Below are positions 1 through 8,465 of a stretch of 64,000 bases of DNA, in pieces. The notes under the pieces were generated by a model that had not been told where the DNA came from, did no database searches, and saw only the letters and a list, made by a program, of their open reading frames with translations. Source of the DNA: Citrobacter tructae (lineage in GTDB: Bacteria > Pseudomonadota > Gammaproteobacteria > Enterobacterales > Enterobacteriaceae). The position numbers and the translations under genes are program-made. How positions within the stretch are numbered: position 1 is the first letter of the stretch; each line of letters starts with the position of its first letter. Location: assembly GCF_004684345.1 (NCBI RefSeq), contig NZ_CP038468.1, positions 42,069-106,068 of the forward strand, read 5' to 3'.

Positions 1-660
1 CCTAACTGCCACGACACCGACCCGCCCTGCACGATGCCCATAACCTCGCGGCCGAGTTGGCGGTCGATGATCGGCCGCCACGGGACAAGGGTGAACTCAT
101 GGGATTTCTCGACCACGGCGAACTTGCCGCTCGATAGATGCACGGTTCCGGTAAACTTGCCGCTGACGCTCTCGCCGTCCGTGGCGGCGCGGAACGGCAG
201 GCCCTTACTCAAAGCCATATCCGATCCGACGCCGGCTACCTCGCGCTCCCGCAGGATGGCGAGAAGGTTGCGCCGGTAGAAGACGCGGCTGTCCCGGCTG
301 CGGGTGGCGTCGCCCTGTTCGATATGGTGCTCGCGGCGCTGGTCCATGGCTTCGCGGACTTGTTGCCCGAAGCCGGTTGGCGCAAGGTCGGCCGTCTCGC
401 CGTGGATCAGCCGCCGGTCCAGCCAGGTCGCGCCGTCCGATCCGATCTGTTTGTTCAGATCGACCGGGGAAAGGACGCGAACGCTGGCCTGACTGTCTCG
501 GCCGGCGTCATGGGCGGCGGCACGGCTGACCAGATCATCGGGGATGCGCCATTGGTCGGCGTCGATCCGCTCGACGATACCGGCCCGGCGTAGCGCCTCC
601 AGCCGGCGCACATGGGCATCGACATAGCCCTCATAGTCGCCGCCTGGAACGCGGCACGTA
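1..660 (-). pseudogene. VirD2-type relaxase fragment (DUF3363-like C-terminal region), runs off the left edge
   Basis: The minus strand reads through from about 660 to position 1 without a stop and encodes segments such as YEGYVDAHVRRLEALRRAG, VERIDADQWRIPDDLVSRAA and GREVMGIVQGG. These resemble the C-terminal DUF3363 part of VirD2-like relaxases. From memory, such fragments are found beside ISCR2 in floR-carrying resistance regions. No relaxase catalytic domain is in the window and no start codon is evident; the frame stays open upstream to about 800 with unrelated-looking sequence. I read it as a remnant; whether the distal end is complete cannot be seen. Confidence 0.6.
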
Positions 661-890
661 TAGGAAGAATAAACGCCCTTTTCACCCAAGTCCAACAGCT
701 TTGGACCGCAGTTGACTCTTTCGACACCCCTGCGATGCAACCCAATCCGGCTGACGGGGAGCCAGCAACGCTGAAAATTTACCCTCCTCTTTCCCACTAG
801 CGGCTCCTTTTCCGACAACCAGCACGGCGGATCCCTGCCGCGGCGCTGTGAACGCAGCATTTTGATTGGTATCGTTGGCCTTCAGGCTCG

Positions 891-2384
891 TCAGTCAAAC
901 AGACCCAGGAGCAGCTCAGCCGGTGGCGCCCGGCTTTCGGGTAACGCCCTGGTCCCGCTGGTTTCGGCTTTGTGCTTCAGGTGATCAAGGATCTGCTTGA
1001 TCACTATAGGGTCTTCAATGCAGGCGATGACTTTCATGGCGCCGCCGCAGCCGCTGCAGGTCTCGATGTCGATATTGAAAACACGCTTGAGCCGTTGCGC
1101 CCATGTCATCGACGCTCGCCGTTGTGCTGGTGTTGCCGGTTCATCAGCCACCCTGACCTTGTTGCCCCTGCCCCGTTTTGCCGGCGTGACCAACGCCCGG
1201 TGCCGACTGTTGGGTGCGAACACCCCGTGGAAGCGGGTTAGGTTGACTCTGGGCTTCGGTACCAGGGCGGCCAGCCTTGCAATGAAATCCAATGGTTCGA
1301 AAATGACGTGCGTGGTGCCGTCCCGGTACGGCGTCTTGAGCTGGTAGCGCACGTTGCCGCCTCGTGTTAACGACAGCCGCTTCTCGGATACCGCCGGGCG
1401 GCTGATGTACCGGCACAGCCGTTCGAGCTTCTTGCGTTCATCGGCCCTGGCCGCCACGCCGGCGTGCAGGCTGGACCCGGCTACCTTGCCAATCCCGTCA
1501 CCGAACGGATCACCACTGGTCGGCAGAGTTTGCAAAGTGAACACCTTTCGCCCCGCCTGTGAACCGACAGCGATACGGTAAGTGATCGAGTGCCCCAGCA
1601 GGGGTGTCATCGGGTCGTCATCCACCGCATCCGAGGCCAGATAGCTGTTTTCGACATCCCGTTCCAGCAGGCCTTGCCGTTCCAGATAGCGACCCACCCG
1701 GTGGGCGATGGTGTGCGTCAGCTGGGTGAGCTCTGGGCTGGTCGGCGCCTTGACCCAGCGGAAACGCGCTGAGCCGTGGGATTGCTCGACATACACACCG
1801 TCGAGAAACAGCATGTGGAAGTGAACATTCAGATTGAGCGCCGATCCAAAACGCTGGATCAGGGTGACCGCGCCCGTCTTGGCCACTTGGTGGGTATGGC
1901 CCGCTTTCTTGACCAGGTGCGTGGCAATGACGCGGTAAACGATGCCCAGCACCCACCCCATGATCTCGGGCCGGCTGGCAAACAGGAAACGCAGCTGAAA
2001 CGGGAAGCTCAACACCCACTGACGCATGGGTTGTTCAGGCAGTACTTCATCAACCAGCAAGGCGGCACTTTCGGCCATCCGCCGCGCCCCACAGCTCGGG
2101 CAGAAACCGCGACGCTTACAGCTGAAAGCGACCAGGTGCTCGGCGTGGCAAGACTCGCAGCGAACCCGTAGAAAGCCATGCTCCAGCCGCCCGCATTGGA
2201 GAAATTCTTCAAATTCCCGTTGCACATAGCCCGGCAATTCCTTTCCCTGCTCTGCCATAAGCGCAGCGAATGCCGGGTAATACTCGTCAACGATCTGATA
2301 GAGAAGGGTTTGCTCGGGTCGGTGGCTCTGGTAACGACCAGTATCCCGATCCCGGCTGGCCGTCCTGGCCGCCACATGAGGCAT
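891..2384 (-). CDS. IS91-family rolling-circle transposase, ISCR2/ISVsa3 type (497 aa)
   Basis: HUH-type single-strand endonuclease that would nick oriIS and drive rolling-circle transposition. An N-terminal zinc-binding region shows CESC and then CKRRGFCPSCGARR (about residues 76-101). The HUH pair is in LNVHFHMLFLDGVY, and a tyrosine candidate is in LCRYISRPAVS. A second Cys cluster, CSGCGG, lies near the C-terminus. The length of 497 aa is full for this group and I see no frameshift. A LexA-like palindrome lies about 20 bp upstream of the start. The element interrupts the resolvase operon on its right. Confidence 0.9.
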   Translation of the reverse strand: MPHVAARTASRDRDTGRYQSHRPEQTLLYQIVDEYYPAFAALMAEQGKELPGYVQREFEEFLQCGRLEHGFLRVRCESCHAEHLVAFSCKRRGFCPSCGARRMAESAALLVDEVLPEQPMRQWVLSFPFQLRFLFASRPEIMGWVLGIVYRVIATHLVKKAGHTHQVAKTGAVTLIQRFGSALNLNVHFHMLFLDGVYVEQSHGSARFRWVKAPTSPELTQLTHTIAHRVGRYLERQGLLERDVENSYLASDAVDDDPMTPLLGHSITYRIAVGSQAGRKVFTLQTLPTSGDPFGDGIGKVAGSSLHAGVAARADERKKLERLCRYISRPAVSEKRLSLTRGGNVRYQLKTPYRDGTTHVIFEPLDFIARLAALVPKPRVNLTRFHGVFAPNSRHRALVTPAKRGRGNKVRVADEPATPAQRRASMTWAQRLKRVFNIDIETCSGCGGAMKVIACIEDPIVIKQILDHLKHKAETSGTRALPESRAPPAELLLGLFD

Positions 2385-2403
2385 GTTCCGCGTCCTTGCA
2401 ATA

Positions 2404-2419
2404 CTGTGTTTACATACAG
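2404..2419 (-). promoter_or_regulatory. LexA-box-like palindrome upstream of the ISCR2 transposase
   Basis: CTGTGTTTACATACAG has the CTG-N10-CAG arrangement of an enterobacterial SOS box. The surrounding 20 bp match the consensus TACTGTATATATATACAGTA at 16 positions by my count. It lies about 20 bp before the transposase start codon at 2384, where it could overlap the promoter. LexA binding is inferred. Confidence 0.5.
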
Positions 2420-2594
2420 TCTATCGCTTAGCGGAAAGTTCTTTTACCCTCAGCCGAAATGCCTGCCGTTGCTAGACATTGCCAGCCAGTGCCCGTCACT
2501 CCCACTCGATTGTAAACAAGCACACAAAACCCTTTAGTGACAACAATTTGCAAGAACTATCAGGCTCAGTGCCATGAAAAATACCATGACCAGA

Positions 2595-2819
2595 TCATGA
2601 GGTTGAACACGGCTTGCGCCGGCAGCGTTCACGCTCCTGGTCGGCGATCTCGCCCGGCTGCAATGCTAGCTCAGCATCGGTCATGCGCTCCAGCACGTCG
2701 CGTAGGCGGATGGTGCAAGGAATGGGCGGCAGCTCGAACTCATAGCCGCCGGCGATCATTTCGGCCGCAATCTCCTCGGTGATGAAAAACGGCTCGTCGT
2801 CTTGGTTCGGCTTCTTCAT
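2595..2819 (-). pseudogene. Small acidic protein downstream of resolvase, 3' end replaced by ISCR2 DNA
   Basis: Opens with MKKPNQDDEPFFITEEIA and continues for about 70 residues in an acidic, soluble frame. The start codon overlaps the resolvase stop by 4 bp (ATGA), so the two are translationally coupled. The last residues (KPCSTS) look out of register and coincide with the likely ISCR2 border near 2605, so the native C-terminus is probably lost. I recognise no domain. It may be an accessory protein of the resolvase cassette. Confidence 0.5.
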
Positions 2820-3553
2820 GCCCTTTCCTCCTGGCGCTCATCCTGGCCGACAGCGGCCAGGGCATCGGCTTCCGTCAATGCGTCCTCCACGAACGCGCCG
2901 TGCTGCTTCGCTTCGGCCTGGCTGACCTCGGCCCATATCCGTTTCACCTGGGCCGCACTGTACCCGGCCAGCTCGGCGGTCTTGTTGATGCTGTAGCCGG
3001 ACTTGCGCAGCGCGACAACTTGGGCGCGGCGCTTCGGATCAGCACGGCGGCCCTTGTACCGCCCGGCCTGGCGGGCCAACTCAATGCCTTGGCGCTGGCG
3101 TTCGCGCCTGTCCTCGTAGTCGTCGCGGGCCATCTGCAAGGCCAGGCGAAAAAGCATGATCTGCACGGCTTCCAGCACGATCTTGGCGACGCCCTGGGCC
3201 TCGGCCGCCAGGTCGGATAGATCGACCACGCCAGGGACGGCCAGGCTTGCGCCTTTGGCCTGTATCGAGGCCACCAGGCGCTCGGCCTCGGGCAAAGGTA
3301 GGCGGCTGATGCGGTCGATCTTCTCGGCAATGACCACCTCGCCGGGCTGTAGGTCGCCGATCATGCGCAGCAGCTCAGGCCGGTCGGCGCGTGCGCCGGA
3401 TGCCTTCTCACGGTAGATGCCGGCGACGTAGTAGCCGGCGGCCTTCGCGGCCGTAGTGATCGCCTCTTGGCGTTCCAAGTCCTGCGCGTCGGTGCTGACG
3501 CGCAGATAGACCCGCGCCACCATCGGCGCGGCTACTGGCTTCGTCCTGCGCAT
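2816..3553 (-). CDS. Serine recombinase/resolvase, ParA-resolvase-like (245 aa)
   Basis: Site-specific serine recombinase of the resolvase/invertase family, probably for multimer or cointegrate resolution. The N-terminal catalytic domain begins ARVYLRVSTDAQDLERQE, with the nucleophile serine in RVST, followed by GEVVIAEKIDRISRLP and the long E-helix (ARDDYEDRRERQRQGIELA). The C-terminal helix-turn-helix is around KSGYSINKTAELAGYSAAQVKRIW. It is somewhat longer than a typical 185-220 aa resolvase because of an alanine- and acid-rich tail. It resembles broad-host-range plasmid resolvases. Five palindromes immediately upstream (3679-3890) are candidate binding sites. Confidence 0.85.
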   Translation of the reverse strand: MRRTKPVAAPMVARVYLRVSTDAQDLERQEAITTAAKAAGYYVAGIYREKASGARADRPELLRMIGDLQPGEVVIAEKIDRISRLPLPEAERLVASIQAKGASLAVPGVVDLSDLAAEAQGVAKIVLEAVQIMLFRLALQMARDDYEDRRERQRQGIELARQAGRYKGRRADPKRRAQVVALRKSGYSINKTAELAGYSAAQVKRIWAEVSQAEAKQHGAFVEDALTEADALAAVGQDERQEERA

Positions 3554-3678
3554 ACTTGCGGGCTCCTTTGGGCATACGCAAAGTGTCCGGTCATGCTACC
3601 CCCGGCCAAAAAGGCCGTCATGCGATTTATCTTGGCCGGGTCGTTATTGGCGGGTCTAAATGGCCGCTCCGTGGATCT

Positions 3679-3890
3679 CATCGCCAGAAATGGCGATGCG
3701 AGATCCAGGGCAGGGCGGCCGCCATCGTCAGACCTGGCGATGGTCGACGCCGGCGCGCATCGTCGGATGTGGCGATGCGAGCTCGAGGTCGGTGGCCACC
3801 GCCGGCGACCTGGTGCCATCGTCGGCAATGGCGATGCTGCAGCTCGACGTGCGCGGCCTGGTCGTCTCGGCATCGTCGGATGCGGCGATG
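3679..3890. repeat. Five 20-bp imperfect palindromes (CATCG..N..GGCGATG)
   Basis: Copies start at 3679, 3723, 3758, 3817 and 3871. Each has CATCG(C/T)C at the left and GGCGATG at the right. At least three are followed by GCGAG or GCAGCTC-type sequence. Start-to-start spacing is 44, 35, 59 and 54 bp. They lie upstream of the divergently placed resolvase start (3553), which suggests a res site or operator array. Iterons of a lost replicon are an alternative. Confidence 0.6.
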
Positions 3891-3901
3891 CTCGAGCGAG
3901 G

Positions 3902-3934
3902 CGAAAAAAAACCGCCTCGGGGTGTCCGAGGCGG
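3902..3934 (-). terminator. Intrinsic terminator on the minus strand
   Basis: CCGCCTCGG (3912-3920) pairs with CCGAGGCGG (3926-3934) across a 5-nt loop. Read on the minus strand, the stem is followed by a run of eight T. It would end transcripts coming from the gene cut off by IS26 at 4132. Confidence 0.75.
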
Positions 3935-4038
3935 CAAGTCTGCATGCGGTTCAGGGAGGAAGAAACCGCGCCGGCGATCAGGGAGGAAAACCGCGCGGCC
4001 TGATGTGCAGCTCGGCCACTTTAGCCGGATTTTTCGAC

Positions 4039-4131
4039 TTATCCGATGCGAGCGGCCCGCCGTGGGCGCTGCTCGATCTGCTGTTGCTTTTTCTCGACGT
4101 GCTTCTGCTCCTGGTGCTGCTGCTCGTCGCG
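4039..4131 (-). pseudogene. C-terminal stub of an unknown gene cut by IS26
   Basis: From the IS26 edge the minus strand reads 30 codons to TAA, very rich in Gln, Glu, Lys and His (RDEQQQHQEQK, then HVEKKQQQIEQRPRRAARIG). A terminator lies about 105 bp beyond the stop. The composition and the terminator suggest the real 3' end of a gene whose body was removed by IS26, perhaps a plasmid mobilisation or coiled-coil protein. The family cannot be identified from this. Confidence 0.35.
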
Positions 4132-4132
4132 C

Positions 4133-4952
4133 GGCACTGTTGCAAAGTTAGCGATGAGGCAGCCTTTTGTCTTATTCAAAGGCCTTACATTTCAAAAACT
4201 CTGCTTACCAGGCGCATTTCGCCCAGGGGATCACCATAATAAAATGCTGAGGCCTGGCCTTTGCGTAGTGCACGCATCACCTCAATACCTTTGATGGTGG
4301 CGTAAGCCGTCTTCATGGATTTAAATCCCAGCGTGGCGCCGATTATCCGTTTCAGTTTGCCATGATCGCATTCAATCACGTTGTTCCGGTACTTAATCTG
4401 TCGGTGTTCAACGTCAGACGGGCACCGGCCTTCGCGTTTGAGCAGAGCAAGCGCGCGACCATAGGCGGGCGCTTTATCCGTGTTGATGAATCGCGGGATC
4501 TGCCACTTCTTCACGTTGTTGAGGATTTTACCCAGAAACCGGTATGCAGCTTTGCTGTTACGACGGGAGGAGAGATAAAAATCGACAGTGCGGCCCCGGC
4601 TGTCGACGGCCCGGTACAGATACGCCCAGCGGCCATTGACCTTCACGTAGGTTTCATCCATGTGCCACGGGCAAAGATCGGAAGGGTTACGCCAGTACCA
4701 GCGCAGCCGTTTTTCCATTTCAGGCGCATAACGCTGAACCCAGCGGTAAATCGTGGAGTGATCGACATTCACTCCGCGTTCAGCCAGCATCTCCTGCAGC
4801 TCACGGTAACTGATGCCGTATTTGCAGTACCAGCGTACGGCCCACAGAATGATGTCACGCTGAAAATGCCGGCCTTTGAATGGGTTCATGTGCAGCTCCA
4901 TCAGCAAAAGGGGATGATAAGTTTATCACCACCGACTATTTGCAACAGTGCC
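4133..4952 (-). mobile_element. IS26, left copy (820 bp, complete)
   Basis: Complete IS6-family element with terminal repeats GGCACTGTTGCAAA at 4133 and TTTGCAACAGTGCC ending at 4952. Its transposase runs on the minus strand, the same orientation as the second copy at 8466-9285. Flanking 8-mers are CGTCGCGC on the left and CAAACCCC on the right, so there is no local target duplication. The right end cuts tetR(D); the left end cuts an unknown gene. Confidence 0.97.
4185..4889 (-). CDS. tnpA: IS26 transposase TnpA (234 aa)
   Basis: DDE transposase of the IS6 family. The start MNPFKGRHFQ is preferred over an upstream in-frame ATG because it gives the standard 234 aa. The N-terminal helix-turn-helix lies around ISYRELQEMLAERGVNVDHSTIYRW. 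Catalytic residues are the Asp in HMDETYVKVNG, the Asp in FINTDKAPAYG and the Glu in NNVIECDHGKLK. It catalyses copy-in and conservative cointegrate formation between IS26 copies. The protein is identical to that of the copy at 8518-9222. Confidence 0.97.
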   Translation of the reverse strand: MNPFKGRHFQRDIILWAVRWYCKYGISYRELQEMLAERGVNVDHSTIYRWVQRYAPEMEKRLRWYWRNPSDLCPWHMDETYVKVNGRWAYLYRAVDSRGRTVDFYLSSRRNSKAAYRFLGKILNNVKKWQIPRFINTDKAPAYGRALALLKREGRCPSDVEHRQIKYRNNVIECDHGKLKRIIGATLGFKSMKTAYATIKGIEVMRALRKGQASAFYYGDPLGEMRLVSRVFEM

Positions 4953-5544
4953 CAAACCCCCGGATCAGGCTCTCCAGGCCATGCAGAAAGGCCTGCTCAC
5001 CATCATCACTGTCCATAATCTGCAGCGCTTCCCGCAATAGCGGCGGCAGGTTTTCGTCCGGTGCTGCAGGGCGGTCGGTCAGGGCGGCAGTATGCTCCTG
5101 CTGCTCCAGTACGGCACCAAGGGTAAAATGACTGACCGCTGAAATCGCATATAACCCGTCGCGCAGTGAAAAGCCGTTTTCTGTCATAAAGCGTAACTGG
5201 GTTTCCACCGTATCATACTGTTTTTCATCAGGGCGGGTGCCGAGGTGCACTTTTGCCCCGTCACGGTAACGCAGCAGCGCCCGGCGGAAACTCATTGCAT
5301 TATTGCGCAGAAATGACTGCCAGGATTCCCCCGCCGCAGGCAGTGAATAATCATGATGACGCGCCAGGATCTCCACCGCCAGCGCATCCAGTAACGCCCG
5401 TTTATTTTTCACATGCCAGTAAAGTGTCGGCTGTTCTATTCCCAGCTTCTGCGCCAGCTTGCGGGTCGTCAGCCCGTCAATCCCTGTCTCATTCAGCAGT
5501 TCCAGTGCCGCATCAATAACCGATTCTCTGTTCAGCCGTGCCAT
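4953..5544 (-). pseudogene. tetR(D): tetR(D) tetracycline repressor, 3'-truncated by IS26
   Basis: TetR-family repressor of tetA, class D. The N-terminal helix-turn-helix ([20 protein letters not shown]) and drug-binding core are intact. The native sequence runs 197 residues to LIRGF, then fuses to five IS26-encoded residues (GHCCK, stop at 4936). The class D protein is normally about 218 aa, so part of the last helix, which helps form the dimer four-helix bundle, is missing. The gene is divergent from tetA(D) across two tet operators. Repression may be weakened; that is inference. Confidence 0.9.
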
Positions 5545-5573
5545 GACCGTCTCCTCCGATTTTCAGATTGACA

Positions 5574-5618
5574 CTCTATCATTGATAGGGATATATTCCA
5601 ACTCTATCAATGATAGGG
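5574..5618. promoter_or_regulatory. Two tet operators between tetR(D) and tetA(D)
   Basis: Two near-identical palindromes, CTCTATCATTGATAGGG (5574-5590) and CTCTATCAATGATAGGG (5602-5618), lie in the divergent promoter region. This is the standard tetO1/tetO2 layout. TetR dimers bound here would block both promoters until tetracycline-Mg is bound. Confidence 0.92.
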
Positions 5619-5639
5619 AATTAACACAGGATCTGAAAA

Positions 5640-6824
5640 ATGAATAAACCCGCTGTCATCGCGCTGGTGATTACACTGCTGGACGCGATGGGAATTGGTC
5701 TGATCATGCCGGTATTACCGTCACTGCTGCGGGAATATCTCCCGGAAGCGGATGTGGCAAACCATTACGGCATTCTGCTGGCGCTGTATGCGGTGATGCA
5801 GGTCTGTTTTGCTCCGCTGCTGGGCAGATGGTCAGATAAGCTGGGGCGCAGACCGGTGCTGCTGTTATCCCTGGCGGGTGCCGCGTTTGATTACACACTG
5901 CTGGCACTGTCCAATGTGCTGTGGATGTTGTATCTCGGGCGGATTATCTCCGGGATCACTGGTGCCACCGGCGCGGTTGCGGCTTCGGTAGTGGCGGACA
6001 GCACGGCGGTCAGCGAGCGTACCGCCTGGTTCGGCCGTCTCGGTGCGGCCTTTGGTGCCGGGCTGATTGCCGGGCCGGCTATCGGCGGACTGGCGGGGGA
6101 TATCTCACCGCATCTGCCGTTTGTCATTGCGGCAATACTGAATGCCTGCACCTTTCTGATGGTCTTTTTTATCTTTAAACCGGCGGTACAGACAGAAGAA
6201 AAACCGGCGGAGCAGAAACAAGAAAGCGCAGGTATCAGCTTTATCACACTGCTTAAACCTCTGGCGCTGTTGCTGTTTGTCTTTTTTACCGCGCAGCTTA
6301 TCGGGCAGATCCCGGCCACTGTCTGGGTATTGTTTACGGAGAGCCGCTTTGCCTGGGACAGCGCGGCGGTCGGTTTTTCACTGGCGGGACTCGGGGCGAT
6401 GCATGCACTGTTTCAGGCGGTGGTTGCCGGGGCGCTGGCAAAACGGCTGAGTGAGAAAACCATTATTTTCGCCGGATTTATTGCCGATGCCACCGCGTTT
6501 TTACTGATGTCTGCTATCACTTCCGGATGGATGGTGTATCCGGTCCTGATCCTGCTGGCAGGCGGCGGAATTGCACTGCCTGCATTGCAGGGCATTATCT
6601 CTGCCGGGGCATCGGCGGCAAATCAGGGAAAACTACAGGGTGTGCTGGTCAGCCTGACCAATCTGACCGGCGTGGCGGGCCCGCTGCTGTTTGCTTTTAT
6701 TTTCAGTCAGACACAGCAGAGTGCGGACGGTACGGTGTGGCTGATTGGCACGGCACTGTACGGTCTGCTGCTGGCAATCTGTCTGCTGATCAGAAAACCG
6801 GCACCGGTGGCGGCCACCTGCTGA
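5640..6824 (+). CDS. tetA(D): TetA(D) tetracycline/H+ antiporter (394 aa)
   Basis: Major-facilitator efflux pump of the 12-segment DHA1 group that exports tetracycline-Mg from the cytoplasm in exchange for protons. The sequence begins MNKPAVIALVITLLDAMGIG and carries the conserved loop 2-3 motif GRWSDKLGRRP (about residues 62-72). A central hydrophilic loop (VQTEEKPAEQKQES) separates the two six-helix halves. The length of 394 aa is full for class D and no break is seen. Transcription starts from the tetO region shared with truncated tetR(D). This is the only clear drug-resistance gene in the window. Confidence 0.97.
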   Translation: MNKPAVIALVITLLDAMGIGLIMPVLPSLLREYLPEADVANHYGILLALYAVMQVCFAPLLGRWSDKLGRRPVLLLSLAGAAFDYTLLALSNVLWMLYLGRIISGITGATGAVAASVVADSTAVSERTAWFGRLGAAFGAGLIAGPAIGGLAGDISPHLPFVIAAILNACTFLMVFFIFKPAVQTEEKPAEQKQESAGISFITLLKPLALLLFVFFTAQLIGQIPATVWVLFTESRFAWDSAAVGFSLAGLGAMHALFQAVVAGALAKRLSEKTIIFAGFIADATAFLLMSAITSGWMVYPVLILLAGGGIALPALQGIISAGASAANQGKLQGVLVSLTNLTGVAGPLLFAFIFSQTQQSADGTVWLIGTALYGLLLAICLLIRKPAPVAATC

Positions 6825-6918
6825 CCGGCGCTATACAGGCAGCGCTGTTGTGCGGTATGGTGGACGGCATTCGTGCTTATCGCCTGCCATGATAAGCCTC
6901 AGACACAGAGGAACCGTT

Positions 6919-8028
6919 ATGAAATCACGCGCAGCAGTCGCCTTCGGGCCGGGTTTACCCCTTGAAATTGTTGAAATTGATGTGGCACCGCCGAAGAAAG
7001 GTGAAGTGCTGGTGAAAATCAGTCACACCGGGGTATGCCATACCGATGCCTACACGCTTTCCGGTGATGATCCGGAAGGTCTGTTCCCGGTGGTGCTCGG
7101 CCATGAAGGTGCCGGGGTGGTGGTTGAGGTCGGTGAGGGCGTGACCAGTGTGAAACCGGGCGACCATGTGATCCCGCTGTACACCGCCGAGTGCGGCGAG
7201 TGTGATTTCTGTACCTCCGGTAAAACCAACCTCTGTGTTGCCGTCCGCGAAACCCAGGGCAAAGGCGTGATGCCGGACGGCACCAGCCGTTTTTCGTATA
7301 ACGGTCAGCCGCTCTATCACTATATGGGCTGCTCGACATTCAGCGAATATACCGTTGTGGCGGAAGTATCACTGGCGAAAATCAATCCGCAGGCCAATGC
7401 GGAGCAGGTTTGCCTGCTCGGCTGCGGCGTGACCACCGGGATCGGCGCGGTACACAATACCGCGAAGGTACAGGAAGGGGATTCTGTGGCGGTATTCGGC
7501 CTCGGCGGTATCGGGCTGGCCGTGGTGCAGGGCGCACGTCAGGCAAAAGCGGGGCGCATCTTTGCCATCGATACCAATCCATCCAAGTTTGAGCTGGCAA
7601 AACAGTTCGGCGCCACAGACTGCATTAATCCCAATGATTATGACAAACCTGTTCAGCAGGTGCTGGTCGAAATGACCAAATGGGGTGTGGATCATACCTT
7701 TGAATGTATCGGCAATGTCAATGTGATGCGGTCGGCGCTGGAAAGTGCGCACCGTGGCTGGGGGCAGTCGGTAATTATCGGGGTGGCGGGTGCCGGAAAA
7801 GAGATTTCAACCCGTCCGTTCCAGCTGGTGACCGGCCGGGTCTGGAAAGGCACGGCGTTCGGCGGCGTGAAAGGGCGTACCCAGTTGCCGGGAATGGTGG
7901 AAGATGCCATGAGCGGCAAAATCGAGCTGGCGCCGTTTGTCACGCACACCATGGAACTGGATAAAATCAATGAAGCTTTTGATTTGATGCACGACGGCAA
8001 ATCCATCCGCACAGTCATTCATTACTGA
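6919..8028 (+). CDS. frmA: S-(hydroxymethyl)glutathione dehydrogenase / class III alcohol dehydrogenase (369 aa)
   Basis: Zinc- and NAD-dependent oxidation of the glutathione-formaldehyde adduct to S-formylglutathione. The start MKSRAAVAFG follows AGAGGAA and is chosen over an upstream ATG at 6850. Catalytic zinc ligands appear in GVCHTDAYTLSG and GHEGAGVV. The structural zinc cluster is CGECDFCTSGKTNLC, and the Rossmann motif is FGLGGIGLAVVQG. It is full length and followed 21 bp later by truncated frmB. It looks like a chromosomal frmAB fragment captured with tetA(D) by IS26 and has no role in tetracycline resistance. Confidence 0.93.
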   Translation: MKSRAAVAFGPGLPLEIVEIDVAPPKKGEVLVKISHTGVCHTDAYTLSGDDPEGLFPVVLGHEGAGVVVEVGEGVTSVKPGDHVIPLYTAECGECDFCTSGKTNLCVAVRETQGKGVMPDGTSRFSYNGQPLYHYMGCSTFSEYTVVAEVSLAKINPQANAEQVCLLGCGVTTGIGAVHNTAKVQEGDSVAVFGLGGIGLAVVQGARQAKAGRIFAIDTNPSKFELAKQFGATDCINPNDYDKPVQQVLVEMTKWGVDHTFECIGNVNVMRSALESAHRGWGQSVIIGVAGAGKEISTRPFQLVTGRVWKGTAFGGVKGRTQLPGMVEDAMSGKIELAPFVTHTMELDKINEAFDLMHDGKSIRTVIHY

Positions 8029-8049
8029 TAACGTATTCAGGGAGATACT

Positions 8050-8465
8050 ATGGAACGGATTGAACATCACGTCTGTTTCGGCGGCAGCCAGGAAGTCTGG
8101 CGTCACCACTCTGCGGTGACCGGCACGCCGATGACTTTTTCCGTGTTTCTGCCGCCGCAGGCAAAAACAGAGAAATGTCCTGTGCTGTACTGGCTTTCCG
8201 GGCTGACCTGCAACGAGCAGAATTTTATCACCAAAGCCGGGGCACAGCGTTACGCAGCGGAACACGGCCTGGTGATTGTCGCGCCGGATACCAGTCCGCG
8301 CGGCAGTCAGGTGGCGGATGATAAAGAGTACGATCTCGGCCAGGGTGCCGGGTTTTATGTCAATGCCACACAGGAGCCGTGGAAAGCGCATTATCAGATG
8401 TATGATTATATTCTGAATGAGCTGCACACCCTGGTAAGCGGGCATTTCGGCACATCGGAAAAACG
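8050..8465 (+). pseudogene. frmB: S-formylglutathione hydrolase, 3'-truncated by IS26
   Basis: Alpha/beta-hydrolase of the esterase D family. The first 138 residues are present, beginning MERIEHHVCFGGSQEVWRHH with the characteristic PVLYWLSGLTCNEQNFITKAG and APDTSPRG. IS26 enters at 8466, and translation ends a few codons inside it. Family members are about 280 aa; the catalytic Ser, Asp and His downstream are lost, so the product should be inactive. Confidence 0.92.

Larger units (their letters stand above)
800..2600 (-). mobile_element. ISCR2/ISVsa3-like IS91-family element (boundaries approximate)
   Basis: The element is defined by its rolling-circle transposase (891-2384). IS91-family elements have no inverted repeats, so the ends are inferred from where flanking genes break: the relaxase fragment on the left, and the abrupt loss of coding sense near 2605 in the gene at 2595-2819 on the right. 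In this family oriIS lies beyond the 3' end of the transposase gene (here about 800-890) and terIS upstream of its start. ISCR2 is a known carrier of floR, sul2 and tet(31)-type cargo; none of these is in the window. Confidence 0.7.

Noticed and set aside
455..745. Minus-strand 96-codon frame
   Set aside because: Another frame on the same strand encodes the relaxase-like sequence; this one is a shadow.
3679..3890. Plasmid replication origin with iterons
   Set aside because: No initiator gene nearby, units are palindromic and irregularly spaced, and a resolvase is adjacent.
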